Counted from the first letter of the stretch, positions 48,121 through 57,397 are shown. The stretch is 64,000 nt of DNA from Chloroflexota bacterium (GCA_005881495.1 VBHI01000209.1:12266-76265), one strand, 5' to 3'. Numbers and translations are program-made. Notes: generated by a model from the letters alone, not told the origin.

Positions 48121-48669
48121 ATGGATTCGATATGCCTTGATTTCATCAATAGCGAGTTTCGCGATTTCCGTGGCCGGTGGGTAAGGGATGATCTCCAGCA
48201 ACCAGGCTGGTTGGAACACTTTCTCGTCAAATGGGGACTACAGGTTGATCGCTCGCCCAACGCAGCTACAATAACCACTCTTGTTGCACTACGAACCCTG
48301 CTGCGCTCTATGATAGAGGCCCTGGTTGAGGGACAGATCGCAGACCATGATCAGGCAGCACTCAATGTTGTTCTGTTCAAGATGCCCTTGAATCGTCGCC
48401 TAATGAAAGACACAGAGGGATATCGATTGGAAATGGTGCCACTGAAGAGGGATTGGGACTGGGTGCAGGCGGAGGTCGCGGCTTCGTTCGCTCATTTGCT
48501 GGCTAACCAGGATCCCAGACGTCTCAAAATATGTGCAAATACCAACTGCCGTGGGGTCTTTTATGATGAGAGTAAGAGTCGTACCAAGCTTTACTGTACA
48601 TCTGATAAATGTGCTAATCTTTTGAAGGCACGCCGTTACCGCGCACGCCATAAAAACAAACCCTGGTAA
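48121..48669 (+). CDS. CGNR zinc-finger transcriptional regulator
   Basis: A 182-aa regulator with an N-terminal ABATE-like helical domain (CLDFINSEF at the start; VALRTLLRSMIEALVEGQI) and a C-terminal CGNR zinc finger, LKICANTNCRGVFYDESKSR and LYCTSDKCANLLKARRYRAR, whose four Cys bind zinc. Such proteins are thought to sense a small ligand through ABATE and bind DNA through CGNR. A GTG 18 bp upstream is an alternative start. It is 96 bp before the 2-hydroxyglutarate oxidase gene and may regulate it, by inference. Confidence 0.85.
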   Translation: MDSICLDFINSEFRDFRGRWVRDDLQQPGWLEHFLVKWGLQVDRSPNAATITTLVALRTLLRSMIEALVEGQIADHDQAALNVVLFKMPLNRRLMKDTEGYRLEMVPLKRDWDWVQAEVAASFAHLLANQDPRRLKICANTNCRGVFYDESKSRTKLYCTSDKCANLLKARRYRARHKNKPW

Positions 48670-48765
48670 TGGCTCACTTGAGCACAAGCTCAGGCTCAAG
48701 TGCCAGCAGGACATAGCCATTCACCTGGAATGAGTGAAGGCTCTGTAACAAAAGGGAGTGCAACA

Positions 48766-49995
48766 TTGCAGCAACAGGGATATGACATCGCGATTATTGG
48801 GGGAGGGATCGTGGGGCTGGCGACAGCGATGGAGTTGCTCAACCAGTACCCGGCCCTCAAACTCGTGGTGCTTGAAAAGGAACGGGAACTTGCGCAGCAC
48901 CAGACGGGGCACAACAGTAACGTCATCCATTCAGGCATCTATTATGCCCCAGGCTCTTTAAAGGCAAAAGCCTGTGTAGAGGGGAGGGCGAGACTGCTCC
49001 GTTTCTGTGACGAACATGGCATCCTCTATGAGTTGTGTGGTAAGGTGATCGTTGCGACACGCGAGGAGGAACTGCCCAGGCTGGAGCAACTGTACCAGCG
49101 TGGTCTTGCCAATGGAGTGGCAGGCCTGGAAATGATCGGCCCTGAACGCTTGCGCGAGATCGAACCGTATGCTGTGGGTGTCAAAGCACTCTATGCTCCT
49201 ATGACCGGTATTGTCAATTTTGGACAGGTTGCCAGAGCGTATGCCAGCGAAGTCACCTCACACGGAGGGGAAATATTGACTGGTCAGGAGGTAATTGCTA
49301 TTGAGCAGCGCAACGGTGGCTACAGGCTGAACACTCAATCTGGCGCTGTCGAGGCTCGCTATGTGATCGGTTGCGCTGGCCTTTATGCCGACCGTGTGGC
49401 GCGCTTAAATGGTATGCAGCGTACACCTCAAATTGTCCCGTTTCGTGGCGACTATTATATTCTACGCAAGGAACGCACCGGAATGGTGCGCGGGATGATC
49501 TATCCAGTACCGGATCCACGTCTTCCCTTTCTCGGCGTGCATTTCACCCGGCAGATGAATGGTGATGTCTGGCTTGGCCCCAATGCTGTGCTGGCATTTG
49601 CACGCGAGGGATATCGTCGTTGCGATATCAATATAGGAGAGCTTTGGGAGACTTTGCGCTATCGAGGTTTCCGGAAGCTGGCGTTCAAGTACTGGCGAGT
49701 TGGTTTTGAAGAGATGTACCGGGACTTTAGCAAGGCCGGGTTCCTCAAGTCGCTGCAACGCTACCTGCCAGAGCTGAGAGCCGGTGATCTCTTGCCAGGA
49801 CCGGCTGGGGTGCGCGCACAGGCGCTCGCCGCCGATGGAACGCTGGTGGACGATTTCGTCGTAAATCATCGAGGTGACACGTTGCATGTACGCAATGCTC
49901 CCTCGCCAGCCGCAACCTCGTCACTGGCTATCGCGGAGCTAATCGTCGAAGAAGCGAAACGGAACTTCGCTCTCGACATGGTGAAACAGGGGTGA
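48766..49995 (+). CDS. lhgO: L-2-hydroxyglutarate oxidase
   Basis: FAD-dependent oxidation of L-2-hydroxyglutarate to 2-oxoglutarate, a metabolite-repair and lysine-degradation step. The 409-aa chain opens with the dinucleotide motif IAIIGGGIVGLATAMELL. It contains HNSNVIHSGIYYAPGSLKAK and PMTGIVNFGQVARAYA, and ends with GPAGVRAQALAADGTLVDDF, all typical of LhgO/DAO-fold enzymes. Start chosen is TTG at 48766 with AAGGGAG 7 bp upstream, which gives the short N-terminus usual in the family. ATG at 48730 is possible but has no ribosome site. Confidence 0.9.
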   Translation: MQQQGYDIAIIGGGIVGLATAMELLNQYPALKLVVLEKERELAQHQTGHNSNVIHSGIYYAPGSLKAKACVEGRARLLRFCDEHGILYELCGKVIVATREEELPRLEQLYQRGLANGVAGLEMIGPERLREIEPYAVGVKALYAPMTGIVNFGQVARAYASEVTSHGGEILTGQEVIAIEQRNGGYRLNTQSGAVEARYVIGCAGLYADRVARLNGMQRTPQIVPFRGDYYILRKERTGMVRGMIYPVPDPRLPFLGVHFTRQMNGDVWLGPNAVLAFAREGYRRCDINIGELWETLRYRGFRKLAFKYWRVGFEEMYRDFSKAGFLKSLQRYLPELRAGDLLPGPAGVRAQALAADGTLVDDFVVNHRGDTLHVRNAPSPAATSSLAIAELIVEEAKRNFALDMVKQG

Positions 49996-50002
49996 GATAC
50001 TA

Positions 50003-51691
50003 TCAAGGATTAAGGCCAGGAATGGTCACAGGGAGATGTCCGGATGCCTGGCTCTCCCCGAAGAGGACGCGTACGGCGGCGACCAGGGCTGGCCGGCTAA
50101 ACTCATAGGTGGCAAGGTAGGTACGAAGCTCCGGAAAGGCAAGGAGATCATAGGGATTGCGTACGGCTATAGCGATGACGCGCCGTCCTGACAAGAGGAG
50201 ATGTCGCACAAGTTCCGCCTGCTGTTCATCCAGGTGTGCGTTCACTGTCGCTATAATAAAAATAGCAGATTCACCGGCTGTTTGTAATAGCTGTTCCAAG
50301 GTGTAATCGACTGTACCTGGAGCAATAGCCTCCAACCTCACAACTGCACGATATTGCTTAATGATCTCCACCAGTACTTCATCAGAGTAATAGCGATCTT
50401 CCACCTTCGTCATGGAGTTTCTCTGTGGAGAGAGTACTACGATGGTCTCACCTGCGTCAAGGCGCAAGGGTAGGAGCGCGTCATCGTTTCGTACCAGGGT
50501 AGTAGACAACTCATAAGCCTTATGCTGTAGTTGTATGTGATCCGGCCAGGCCACTTCGTCTATGGTAGGGGTGACGCCATGTGCCGTGCCTGTGGGAGAC
50601 AGATCATCCCAGGAGAGATAATGAGCTTTGAGTCTCAGCACGCGGTCCGCTGCCTGTTGAACCACTCGCGGGGAAAGTTCGTGTGTGTGCACCGCTTCCT
50701 GTATCGCCTCGATGCTTCCTCTCTGTTGTGTGTAGTGATGAGACACCAGCACCAGGTCAATGCCAGCCTGTAGTGCCAAAACAGCGGCTCGTTCCGTACC
50801 GAATGTGTCAGAGATGGCCTTCATCTCCATGCAATCGGAGAGAATAGCGCCGTTAAAGCCAAGTTTCTCACGGAGCAATCCCTGCACAATATCAGGCGAT
50901 AACGTGGCAGGGAGCATATCGCGCCGGGTCATCGCAGGGAAAGCGACATGCGCTATCATCACGCTGTCTGCTCCGGCCTTGATACCACTTCTGAAAGGAA
51001 CCAGTTCCAGCGCTTCCAGCCGTTCAAGTCCATAGGGAAGCGTGGGCAGCGCCCGATGCGAGTCTACAGCGGTATCACCGTGACCGGGGAAATGCTTTAA
51101 ACAGGAGAGGATGCCTGCTGCATGGTATCCTTTCACCATGGCAGCGCCGAGACGAGCAACCTGCTGCGGATCTTCACCAAACGAGCGCACGCCGATAACC
51201 GGGTTAGCAGAATTATTATTCACATCAACCACCGGAGCCAGGTTCATATTGATGCCGAGTGCTTTGAGTTCCTGTCCAGTAGCCAGGGCTACTTTGTACG
51301 CAATCTCCTCCGAATCAATAGCCCCCAACGCCATGTTGCCAGGAAATATGGTTGCTGCCTCCCCAAGTCGCTGCACGATACCGTTTTCCTGGTCAATGGC
51401 AATGAGCAAAGGGTAGGGGTGCCCCGCTTGCTTCGCGATCATCTGCAAGCTCCGGGTAAGCTCAAGAACCTGCTGGGCAGCGCGCACATTGCGCGACAAC
51501 AGGATGATACTCCCGGCGTGGTAGTGTTGAATCAGGTCGATAATTTCCTGTGAGGGAGTATTACCCCAGAATCCAACCATCAACACCTGGCCAATCTGCT
51601 CTTCCAGGGACATTCCATCCGTGTAGGTGTCCATATGCTCAGATTTCTCTCTATCCATCACGTTCAAAGGGCGTTTTATGCGTGAATCCAT
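50003..51691 (-). CDS. nagZ: Beta-N-acetylhexosaminidase, GH3 (NagZ-like)
   Basis: GH3 hydrolase removing terminal N-acetylglucosamine, as in cell-wall recycling or chitin use. The 562-aa protein has the NagZ barrel with IAIDQENGIVQRLG, NMNLAPVVDVNNN, the KHFPGHGDTAVDSH loop carrying the catalytic His, and the nucleophile Asp in AILSDCMEM (about residue 286). An extra C-terminal alpha/beta domain of about 200 residues, as in longer Bacillus-type enzymes, follows. No signal peptide is seen. AGGAAGG lies before the ATG. It converges on lhgO with 7 bp between stops. Confidence 0.9.
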   Translation of the reverse strand: MDSRIKRPLNVMDREKSEHMDTYTDGMSLEEQIGQVLMVGFWGNTPSQEIIDLIQHYHAGSIILLSRNVRAAQQVLELTRSLQMIAKQAGHPYPLLIAIDQENGIVQRLGEAATIFPGNMALGAIDSEEIAYKVALATGQELKALGINMNLAPVVDVNNNSANPVIGVRSFGEDPQQVARLGAAMVKGYHAAGILSCLKHFPGHGDTAVDSHRALPTLPYGLERLEALELVPFRSGIKAGADSVMIAHVAFPAMTRRDMLPATLSPDIVQGLLREKLGFNGAILSDCMEMKAISDTFGTERAAVLALQAGIDLVLVSHHYTQQRGSIEAIQEAVHTHELSPRVVQQAADRVLRLKAHYLSWDDLSPTGTAHGVTPTIDEVAWPDHIQLQHKAYELSTTLVRNDDALLPLRLDAGETIVVLSPQRNSMTKVEDRYYSDEVLVEIIKQYRAVVRLEAIAPGTVDYTLEQLLQTAGESAIFIIATVNAHLDEQQAELVRHLLLSGRRVIAIAVRNPYDLLAFPELRTYLATYEFSRPALVAAVRVLFGESQASGHLPVTIPGLNP

Positions 51692-51871
51692 TTGCCTTCC
51701 TCACTCTGGTTGGAAATATTCACATTACTGCGCCGTTCTTAACGATATCTCAACGAAATCACCACCAAAAACACATAGGATTCTCCTATCCTTAATGTTG
51801 GTAATATATTCTATTGTAGCCACTAAGTAGTTTCATCAGAGGCTTCAGCCAATTCAAAGGAGAAATGTTGA

Positions 51872-54800
51872 ATGTACACACCAGCTTTTCCGCGCATCCG
51901 TTGGCGCACTGTGGTCCCCATATTTCTCGCACTACTGGCTCTTCTTCTTAGTATGGTATTCTCAAGCGCCTCGCACCTCGTGGCGTTTGCGGCTTCGTCT
52001 GCTAACACCGCTCCTGATGGTCCAGGAGCGCTCTCCCACTTCGACCTCGCACGCAAGGATTGTCTTGGCACCGCTCGCAATACGACCTCCAAAGTCTGGT
52101 TCACGATTGCCAATGGAGTCCTCAGCGATGTCTACTACCCCACCATAGACAATACTAACGTCGAGACTCTTCAGTATATCGTTACAGATGGCAGCACCTT
52201 CACCGACTTGCAGACACGCGATACCACCTATACCGTACAGTCGCTCAGCAAGAATTCTAACGCCCTTGACTGCGAGGTAACGACAACCGCCAAAAGTGGA
52301 AAGTATCGCATCGTAACTGACTACCTGACCGATCCTGGTCAGAACACATTGGTCATGAATGTCCACTTCATCGCGCTGGTTGGCGCACTGTCCAACTATC
52401 AACTCTATGTGCGCTACGATCCGAGCATCAACGGCAATGGCGGTGGTGGCAGTGGGAACGGCGGTGGCGACAGTGGTACAGTAGTCGACACCTCCACCGG
52501 CCACAACGTGCCAGTAGCCTCCGATACTGTCACAACGAGCAACGCTGTCAATAGGACCTATGCTGTGCCTGTCTATAGTGCACTCGATGCCTCGAATCCC
52601 TTTACCAGGGTGAGTAACGGTTTCGCCGGCCAGCCGAGCGACGGATTGGTACAACTCGACACCTCTCACAACCTCACGGCAATTTATTCACAGGCTAACA
52701 ATGGCAACCTGGTACAAACGGCCCAGGCGAACATCTCCAAGGGCGGCATGTTCAAGCTGGTACTGGGCTTCGGTACAAGCCAGCCTGCCGCCGTTAGCGC
52801 GGCAGAAGCGTCGCTCTCTACCCAATTTAGCCAGCTCCAGAAGAGCTACGAGTCCGGGTGGGATGCATACGATAATGGGTTGAACACCCCTCCACCCAAT
52901 TTTAAGGGCGCAACGGGCAATCAGTGGCTTCAACTTGTAAGTGAATACTTTCTAAGCGCTAATGTGGTGAAGGCATCCGAGGATAAAACCTTCCCCGGTG
53001 CCATAGTAGCAAGCCTTGCCTCCCCGTGGGGGCAAGCTATCTCGGCGGGAGATCCCAACAATACCTTCTTCGGCTCTTACCGCGAAGTCTTCGCGCGCGA
53101 CCTCTATGAAGCATGGACTGGCCTCCTGCTTGACGGCGATCTTGCGACAGCGCGCGCTGCTGTGAACTTCCTGTTTAATAACCAGCAACTGCCTGACGGC
53201 TCGATGCCCCGCAATAGCTTGCTCAACGGGAAGGCCGCGCCCGACACTTTCAATACGCAGCTCGACGAGGTCAGCTACCCCATCATTATGGCTTACCAGC
53301 TGGGGATGACAGATGCTGACCTCTACCAGAACCACATCAAGAAAGCGGCTAACTTTGTCATAAGTCATGGACCATCATTTGGCCCCGAGCGCTGGGAAGA
53401 GCAGGGTGGCTACTCGCCATCTACGATATCGGCCGAGATTGCTGGCCTGGTGGCGGCGGCCGATATCGCTAAGGCTAAGGTCAACGGCGATACGCAGAGC
53501 GCGCAGGTCTGGCTGGGTGTAGCCGACGATTGGCAGCGTTCCCTAGAAGGCTGGACTGTTACCACCAATGGGCCTCTCTCCAAAAACCCCTACTTCATAC
53601 GTCTATCGAAGACGGGTGATCCGAACGCGGCAATCAGTTATAATGTAGGCAATGGTGGTCCAACGCTCGATCAGCGTTCCGTGATCGACGCGGGCTTCCT
53701 GGAATTGGTGCGCCTCGGTCTCAAACCTTTCGACGATACTGCGGTCGTTAATTCGCTCCCCGTGGTCGATGCAACCATCAAGACAGACACGGCGAGCGGT
53801 TCTGGCTGGCATCGCTACAATGGAGACGGTTACGGTGATGGGGCAACCGATGGCCATCCATGGGCACCCTCTGGGAAAGGTACCGGACATCTCTGGCCAT
53901 TGCTCACAGAGGAGCGCGGCGAGTACAATGTGTCCAACGGCCAAACTTCTACAGCGCTCTCGCTGCTCACCACGATGAAAAACTTTGCCTCGGGCGTAGG
54001 TCTGATCCCCGAACAAGATTGGGAACTGCCCAATCTCGCACCCTCTCCTTACGGCACGGATCCGACTGTCGCCTCGATAGGTTTCCAGAACGGTCATCCC
54101 GCTGGCTCTGCGGCGCCTCTTACCTGGTCTGCTGGCGTGTATGTGCGTCTCCTTGTTGACCTCACCAAAAACAGCGTACTAGAGCGTCCGAAGGCTACCT
54201 TCAACCGTTATGTGGCTCAACAGCAGGGGCAAACCAGCCTCACGGTGACCGCGCCGCCGGACAAATCAAGTGTCAATGGTTCCCCTGTGACCATTACAGG
54301 TACATCGGTCGCCGGCAACACCATTTATGTGGCAGCCACCAATATCGATACCAACAGCCAGACCACTGTGGTCAGCGTGTCGACTCAGCCCGATGGCTCT
54401 TTCAGCGTGTCGGTCCCTATCACAGGTGGAACCACCGTTTTCAATACCGTAGCGGTAAGCCCTTCCGGGGCTACTTCCCACGACCAGAGAACTATCGTCT
54501 TCGACTTTACTCCTGGCACAGTCGTCTTTGATGTCACAGATCCCCTCAACGACGATAACGGTCCTGGGAACTACGCGTATCCTACGGCCGGTGACTTCCA
54601 TGTAGGAGCCTTCGACATACAGGCGTTCCGCGTCATCGTTAGTCCTGATGGTTCGACCGTCACCTTCAAGTTGCAGACTCGCGACCTGTCACCAACTTTT
54701 GGTAGCCCGCTGGGGGCTCAACTGGTGGATGTGTACGTCCACGATCCGAGTGCAGCGTCAAGTGATACCTCGATGGCCGCGTCCTTCCCGCAACGCAATT

Positions 54801-55153
54801 ACGCGATTGACTCGAGCGCAGCTTGGAGCAGGCTTATCGAAGTGCAAGGTATCACCTTCAGTGTGCCAACCTCCAGCCTGGGGGGACAACCAGGATCAGG
54901 TTGGGGCTTCACGGTGGCGTTGACTGGCCAGGATGGCTTTAGTCCAGACCAGGCACGTTCGTTTGCTGCAACACCTCAGCCGTTCCAGTTCGGTGTGTGC
55001 GCTACTGCGAGTAGCGACCCGCACTGCGTAGTGGATCCAAGCACGGTACCTAAGGTCATGGACACGATCACTCCATCTGGAGTGAGTCAGTCCAATGAGC
55101 TGGATTATACCTTGCATAATCCCGTCACGTTGCGGGATATAGTGATCCCGTAA
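51872..55153 (+). CDS. Secreted glucoamylase / glucodextranase (GH15) with C-terminal binding domains
   Basis: A 1093-aa exported enzyme releasing glucose from starch- or dextran-like glucans. Signal peptide (VVPIFLALLALLLSMVFSSA), N-terminal beta-sandwich domain (about 50-320) with a Gly-rich insert GNGGGGSGNGGGDSG, the GH15 (alpha/alpha)6 barrel (about 340-780) with acid Glu in FGPERWEEQGGYS (about 510) and base Glu in LLTEERGEY (about 680), an Ig-like domain starting LTVTAPPDKSSVNGSPVTIT, and a C-terminal glucodextranase-type domain (FDVTDPLNDDNGPGNY). AAAGGAG precedes the ATG. Single gene with a strong terminator. Confidence 0.92.
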   Translation: MYTPAFPRIRWRTVVPIFLALLALLLSMVFSSASHLVAFAASSANTAPDGPGALSHFDLARKDCLGTARNTTSKVWFTIANGVLSDVYYPTIDNTNVETLQYIVTDGSTFTDLQTRDTTYTVQSLSKNSNALDCEVTTTAKSGKYRIVTDYLTDPGQNTLVMNVHFIALVGALSNYQLYVRYDPSINGNGGGGSGNGGGDSGTVVDTSTGHNVPVASDTVTTSNAVNRTYAVPVYSALDASNPFTRVSNGFAGQPSDGLVQLDTSHNLTAIYSQANNGNLVQTAQANISKGGMFKLVLGFGTSQPAAVSAAEASLSTQFSQLQKSYESGWDAYDNGLNTPPPNFKGATGNQWLQLVSEYFLSANVVKASEDKTFPGAIVASLASPWGQAISAGDPNNTFFGSYREVFARDLYEAWTGLLLDGDLATARAAVNFLFNNQQLPDGSMPRNSLLNGKAAPDTFNTQLDEVSYPIIMAYQLGMTDADLYQNHIKKAANFVISHGPSFGPERWEEQGGYSPSTISAEIAGLVAAADIAKAKVNGDTQSAQVWLGVADDWQRSLEGWTVTTNGPLSKNPYFIRLSKTGDPNAAISYNVGNGGPTLDQRSVIDAGFLELVRLGLKPFDDTAVVNSLPVVDATIKTDTASGSGWHRYNGDGYGDGATDGHPWAPSGKGTGHLWPLLTEERGEYNVSNGQTSTALSLLTTMKNFASGVGLIPEQDWELPNLAPSPYGTDPTVASIGFQNGHPAGSAAPLTWSAGVYVRLLVDLTKNSVLERPKATFNRYVAQQQGQTSLTVTAPPDKSSVNGSPVTITGTSVAGNTIYVAATNIDTNSQTTVVSVSTQPDGSFSVSVPITGGTTVFNTVAVSPSGATSHDQRTIVFDFTPGTVVFDVTDPLNDDNGPGNYAYPTAGDFHVGAFDIQAFRVIVSPDGSTVTFKLQTRDLSPTFGSPLGAQLVDVYVHDPSAASSDTSMAASFPQRNYAIDSSAAWSRLIEVQGITFSVPTSSLGGQPGSGWGFTVALTGQDGFSPDQARSFAATPQPFQFGVCATASSDPHCVVDPSTVPKVMDTITPSGVSQSNELDYTLHNPVTLRDIVIP

Positions 55154-55178
55154 CGAGTCTGGATATCGATTGATTGAA

Positions 55179-55223
55179 GTTGAGAGGCGGCCATGCTGGA
55201 TGGTCGCCTCTCAACATGTTTTT
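55179..55223 (+). terminator. Intrinsic terminator of the glucoamylase gene
   Basis: A 15-bp stem (arms 55179-55193 and 55201-55215, one G-U pair) with a 7-nt loop, followed by ATGTTTTT. It lies 25 bp after the stop codon. Confidence 0.85.
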
Positions 55224-55316
55224 ACGCCAACGCAGCGTACAACTACTTCAACAACAGGCGAACAACGTATCACATCTCTCATTCATTGATGCGGTAACCT
55301 GTGTTGCGTCGTTAGA

Positions 55317-55880
55317 TCAAGGAGGAGATGATTGATCAAAGGCTATCTCAGCGAGGGAGCGGCTGCTGACGGCTGAAAAGTCATAATCATTGGCATCATA
55401 TCCCTTTTGAACATACTCATCGTGATGTTTGATCAAAAGCCAGGACACTTTCCCGCCAAAGCCACGTGTACGAATCAATGCGAAAGAGCCATGTAATTTT
55501 TTGCCGTAGAGACGGAATTTCAGGTTTCCTTTTTCCAGACCTTTGCGCATCACTTCTTCTGCCTCCGTTCTCTCGGTTATCTCTTGCCATATCCCTTTGG
55601 CTCTTTCTATTTCCGGGGTATACGTGTCTTCATCCCACACCATCACCGGTCCTGCTCCGTATTCTCCGGAAATCACTCCTTCAAAATGTCGATATTCAAG
55701 TAAGTGATCCTCTGTTGGCATCGCCAGTCTTTTCACACTGTTGTCAAGCGACGGTCCTCTGGGAATTGACCAGGAAGGCATCACTCCGCCGATCTCCAGT
55801 CGGAAGTCATAGTGCAACGTGGTTGCTTTGTGCTTCTGAACCACAAAGACCAGCCTCTGGCTCTCTGAATTGTTATTCAT
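55317..55880 (-). CDS. Stand-alone LigD-type 3'-phosphoesterase domain
   Basis: A 187-aa protein equal to the phosphoesterase (PE) domain of DNA ligase D, which trims 3' ends before repair by non-homologous end joining. The diagnostic motif LHYDFRLEIGGVMPSWSIPR carries the metal-binding His and Asp; GVISGEYGAGPVMVWDEDTY and LHGSFALIRT, with LLIKHHDEY near the end, also fit. No polymerase or ligase domain, and no Ku gene, is in the window. The ATG at 55880 has GGGAG about 10 bp upstream; an ATG 9 bp earlier sits too close to it. Its promoter region abuts a TTGTGA-repeat site pointing the other way. Confidence 0.87.
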   Translation of the reverse strand: MNNNSESQRLVFVVQKHKATTLHYDFRLEIGGVMPSWSIPRGPSLDNSVKRLAMPTEDHLLEYRHFEGVISGEYGAGPVMVWDEDTYTPEIERAKGIWQEITERTEAEEVMRKGLEKGNLKFRLYGKKLHGSFALIRTRGFGGKVSWLLIKHHDEYVQKGYDANDYDFSAVSSRSLAEIAFDQSSPP

Positions 55881-55972
55881 AGCTATCATTCTCCCTCATA
55901 TCTTGACCCAACCCCTGGTTTTTGGCGCACTCGCATTGCTCAATTATATTTCATACTCTGGAAAAAATGAAC

Positions 55973-56031
55973 TTGTGAGGATTATGTGATGGTGAGGTCC
56001 AGGATTGTGATGGTACGGTGAAAAGTATCTA
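55973..56031 (+). promoter_or_regulatory. TTGTGA-repeat promoter without an ordinary gene
   Basis: TTGTGA at 55973-55978 and 56005-56010 (32 bp apart), ATGTGA at 55984-55989 (offset 11), and TATCTA at 56026-56031 (offset 53). These are the same offsets as the ybdK-like site. It points rightward, where only a structured, about 150-bp segment ending in a terminator follows. Confidence 0.65.
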
Positions 56032-56035
56032 CTAC

Positions 56036-56183
56036 ACTCTATAGAGGAAAGTAATAAGCACCACGCGATACTAGGTGTGACGAGAGTTTGCGTCGCGTGC
56101 TGCTTCAACCTCTTTTTAGAAGGAGGAAATGATGATTGCGAGGACGGATTGGATAGTGGATACTTCCACTATCCAATCCGTCC
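56036..56183 (+). ncRNA. Candidate regulated small RNA or micro-ORF transcript
   Basis: Starting just after the TTGTGA-repeat promoter, the segment contains a 12-bp stem with one mismatch (56057-56068 / 56093-56104) and then AGGAGG followed by ATGATG. From there a 20-codon frame (MMIARTDWIVDTSTIQSVPL) runs straight through the terminator hairpin. The transcript would be about 150 nt with two hairpins. It may be a small RNA, a micro-peptide gene, or the relic of a deleted gene that kept its promoter, leader and terminator. The 5' end is predicted, not known. Confidence 0.4.
56142..56183. terminator. Shared terminator of two convergent TTGTGA-controlled units
   Basis: A 19-bp perfect stem (arms 56142-56160 and 56165-56183) with the 4-nt loop TACT. 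It begins 2 bp past the stop of the 98-aa minus-strand gene and also ends the plus-strand unit. T-runs are weak on both sides. Confidence 0.65.
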
Positions 56184-56185
56184 CG

Positions 56186-56482
56186 TTATGACGAACTACG
56201 CTTTGCCAATTCCTTATTTAACTTTTCCTGTGCCTTTTGTGTGACTTCTTCTGAAACCTTCTTGAGTAGAGGCTCTTTGCTACCAATCGCAAGTGGTCCT
56301 TCTTTGTGCGTGACCTCGTGATGAGCAACCTCGTGGACCTCAAATGCCCAAATCTCAATTTCCGTCTGGACCTGCTTATCTTTTTCCTCAGTCAGATCAG
56401 TCTGAATAGGAGATAACGGCCCTGAGAGATGCTCACCCACTCCGGTCGGTTTCGCTCCATGTCCATGTAAAGTATTCCACAT
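56186..56482 (-). CDS. Hypothetical 98-aa acidic protein
   Basis: A small charged protein of unknown function (MWNTLHGHGAKPTGVGEHLS at the start; EIEIWAFEVHEVAHHEVTHK in the middle; LLKKVSEEVTQKAQEKLNKE near the end). The C-terminal helix is amphipathic. AAGGAAGG lies about 8 bp before the ATG at 56482, which decides against a far longer upstream extension. It is driven by a TTGTGA-repeat promoter 130 bp upstream and ended by a hairpin. Confidence 0.65.
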   Translation of the reverse strand: MWNTLHGHGAKPTGVGEHLSGPLSPIQTDLTEEKDKQVQTEIEIWAFEVHEVAHHEVTHKEGPLAIGSKEPLLKKVSEEVTQKAQEKLNKELAKRSSS

Positions 56483-56855
56483 AATTACGCCTTCCTTCCG
56501 GTAATTCGTTGCCGCTATCAATTGTGAAAGAGCGGTAGGGATTGGTCGAAAGGAGGCTTGCCACGTGACCGGCTCCTGGTTCCTTTCTGACCGCCGCTTA
56601 CTTATACCATCATTTAAGCATGTAAACATCACAAATCTATCAGATTTAGTGGCCGCAATATCACAAAGAAGTATCAATAACGAAGCTCTCGCTTCTACCT
56701 ACGGTCAGCAGTGATGAGAGGAAGTACCTACGGTTAGCAGCGATGCAAGGCAGTGTACATACCGGCAATCAATGGGTCTTTCAGGGTATAATGTGCAGAG
56801 AACAGATCTCAACCCGTGTGTTCAATTTTCGTGATCTATCTAGAGGAGAGATGTG
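56483..56855. other. Intergenic region with divergent promoters
   Basis: About 370 bp between the 98-aa gene and the Mth938-like gene. It holds the TTGTGA-repeat promoter of the former (56612-56666) and TATAAT at 56787-56792 pointing to the latter. It also has a near-duplicate (CTACGGTCAGCAGTGATG at 56699, CTACGGTTAGCAGCGATG at 56728), about 29 bp apart. No gene is apparent. Confidence 0.4.
56612..56666 (-). promoter_or_regulatory. TTGTGA-repeat promoter of the 98-aa gene
   Basis: On the minus strand, TTGTGA at 56661-56666 and 56629-56634 (32 bp apart), ATCTGA at 56640-56645 (offset 21), and TTAAAT at 56612-56617 (offset 49). It has the same geometry as the sites at 5176, 25323 and, on the minus strand, 3709. 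The predicted leader is about 120 nt. Confidence 0.68.
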
Positions 56856-57218
56856 ATGAAACCTCATATCGACCAGACAGCTTTTGGCTCAATCACTATC
56901 GAAGGGGAGTTCCTCGAGAATGACGTACTCATCCGGCTGGATGAACAGGTGAAGAAACGGAAGAAAAAGTTATCGAAGGCGGTTTACGGAACTTCGCACA
57001 TGATTTCGTTGGATGAAGCAAAGTACATCTATGAACAAGGAGCGAAACGGCTCATCATTGGTACAGGGCAGTATGACTCGGTCAGGCTTTCTGATGAAGC
57101 GGCGAGCTATTTCCAGCAGAGACAGTGCAAGGTGGAGTTGTTCGCGACGCCACAGGCTATCCAGGTATGGAACGAAAGTAAGGGGGCGGTAATTGGCCTG
57201 TTCCATGTAACCTGCTAA
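56856..57218 (+). CDS. Mth938-like (NDUFAF3/DUF498 family) domain protein
   Basis: A 120-aa protein with the Mth938 fold: FGSITIEGEFLENDVLIRLD at the start, then YIYEQGAKRLIIGTGQYDSV and the ending YFQQRQCKVELFATPQAIQ. Bacterial members have no defined reaction; the eukaryotic relative assists complex I assembly. The ATG at 56856 follows GAGGAG by 7 bp; a GTG immediately before it is the other option. TATAAT lies 64 bp upstream. Confidence 0.8.
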   Translation: MKPHIDQTAFGSITIEGEFLENDVLIRLDEQVKKRKKKLSKAVYGTSHMISLDEAKYIYEQGAKRLIIGTGQYDSVRLSDEAASYFQQRQCKVELFATPQAIQVWNESKGAVIGLFHVTC

Positions 57219-57397
57219 ATGACGAAGGCTACTCAACTATTGACACCAAGCCACAGGACACTTATAACTTAGGCATGAGGGAAAAATCTTTCATTCACAT
57301 CCCTCATAGCACCTATTTCCAAGTAGCCGAAACCTATTCACCGCACCATGAAATTGAAGGGCACTCAGTAATGTAAGCGAGTAGAAAGGACATTTCA

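Noticed and set aside
56186..56677. A 163-codon version of the 98-aa gene
   Set aside because: The extra 65 codons would read through its own TTGTGA promoter, and the start with a good ribosome site is at 56482.
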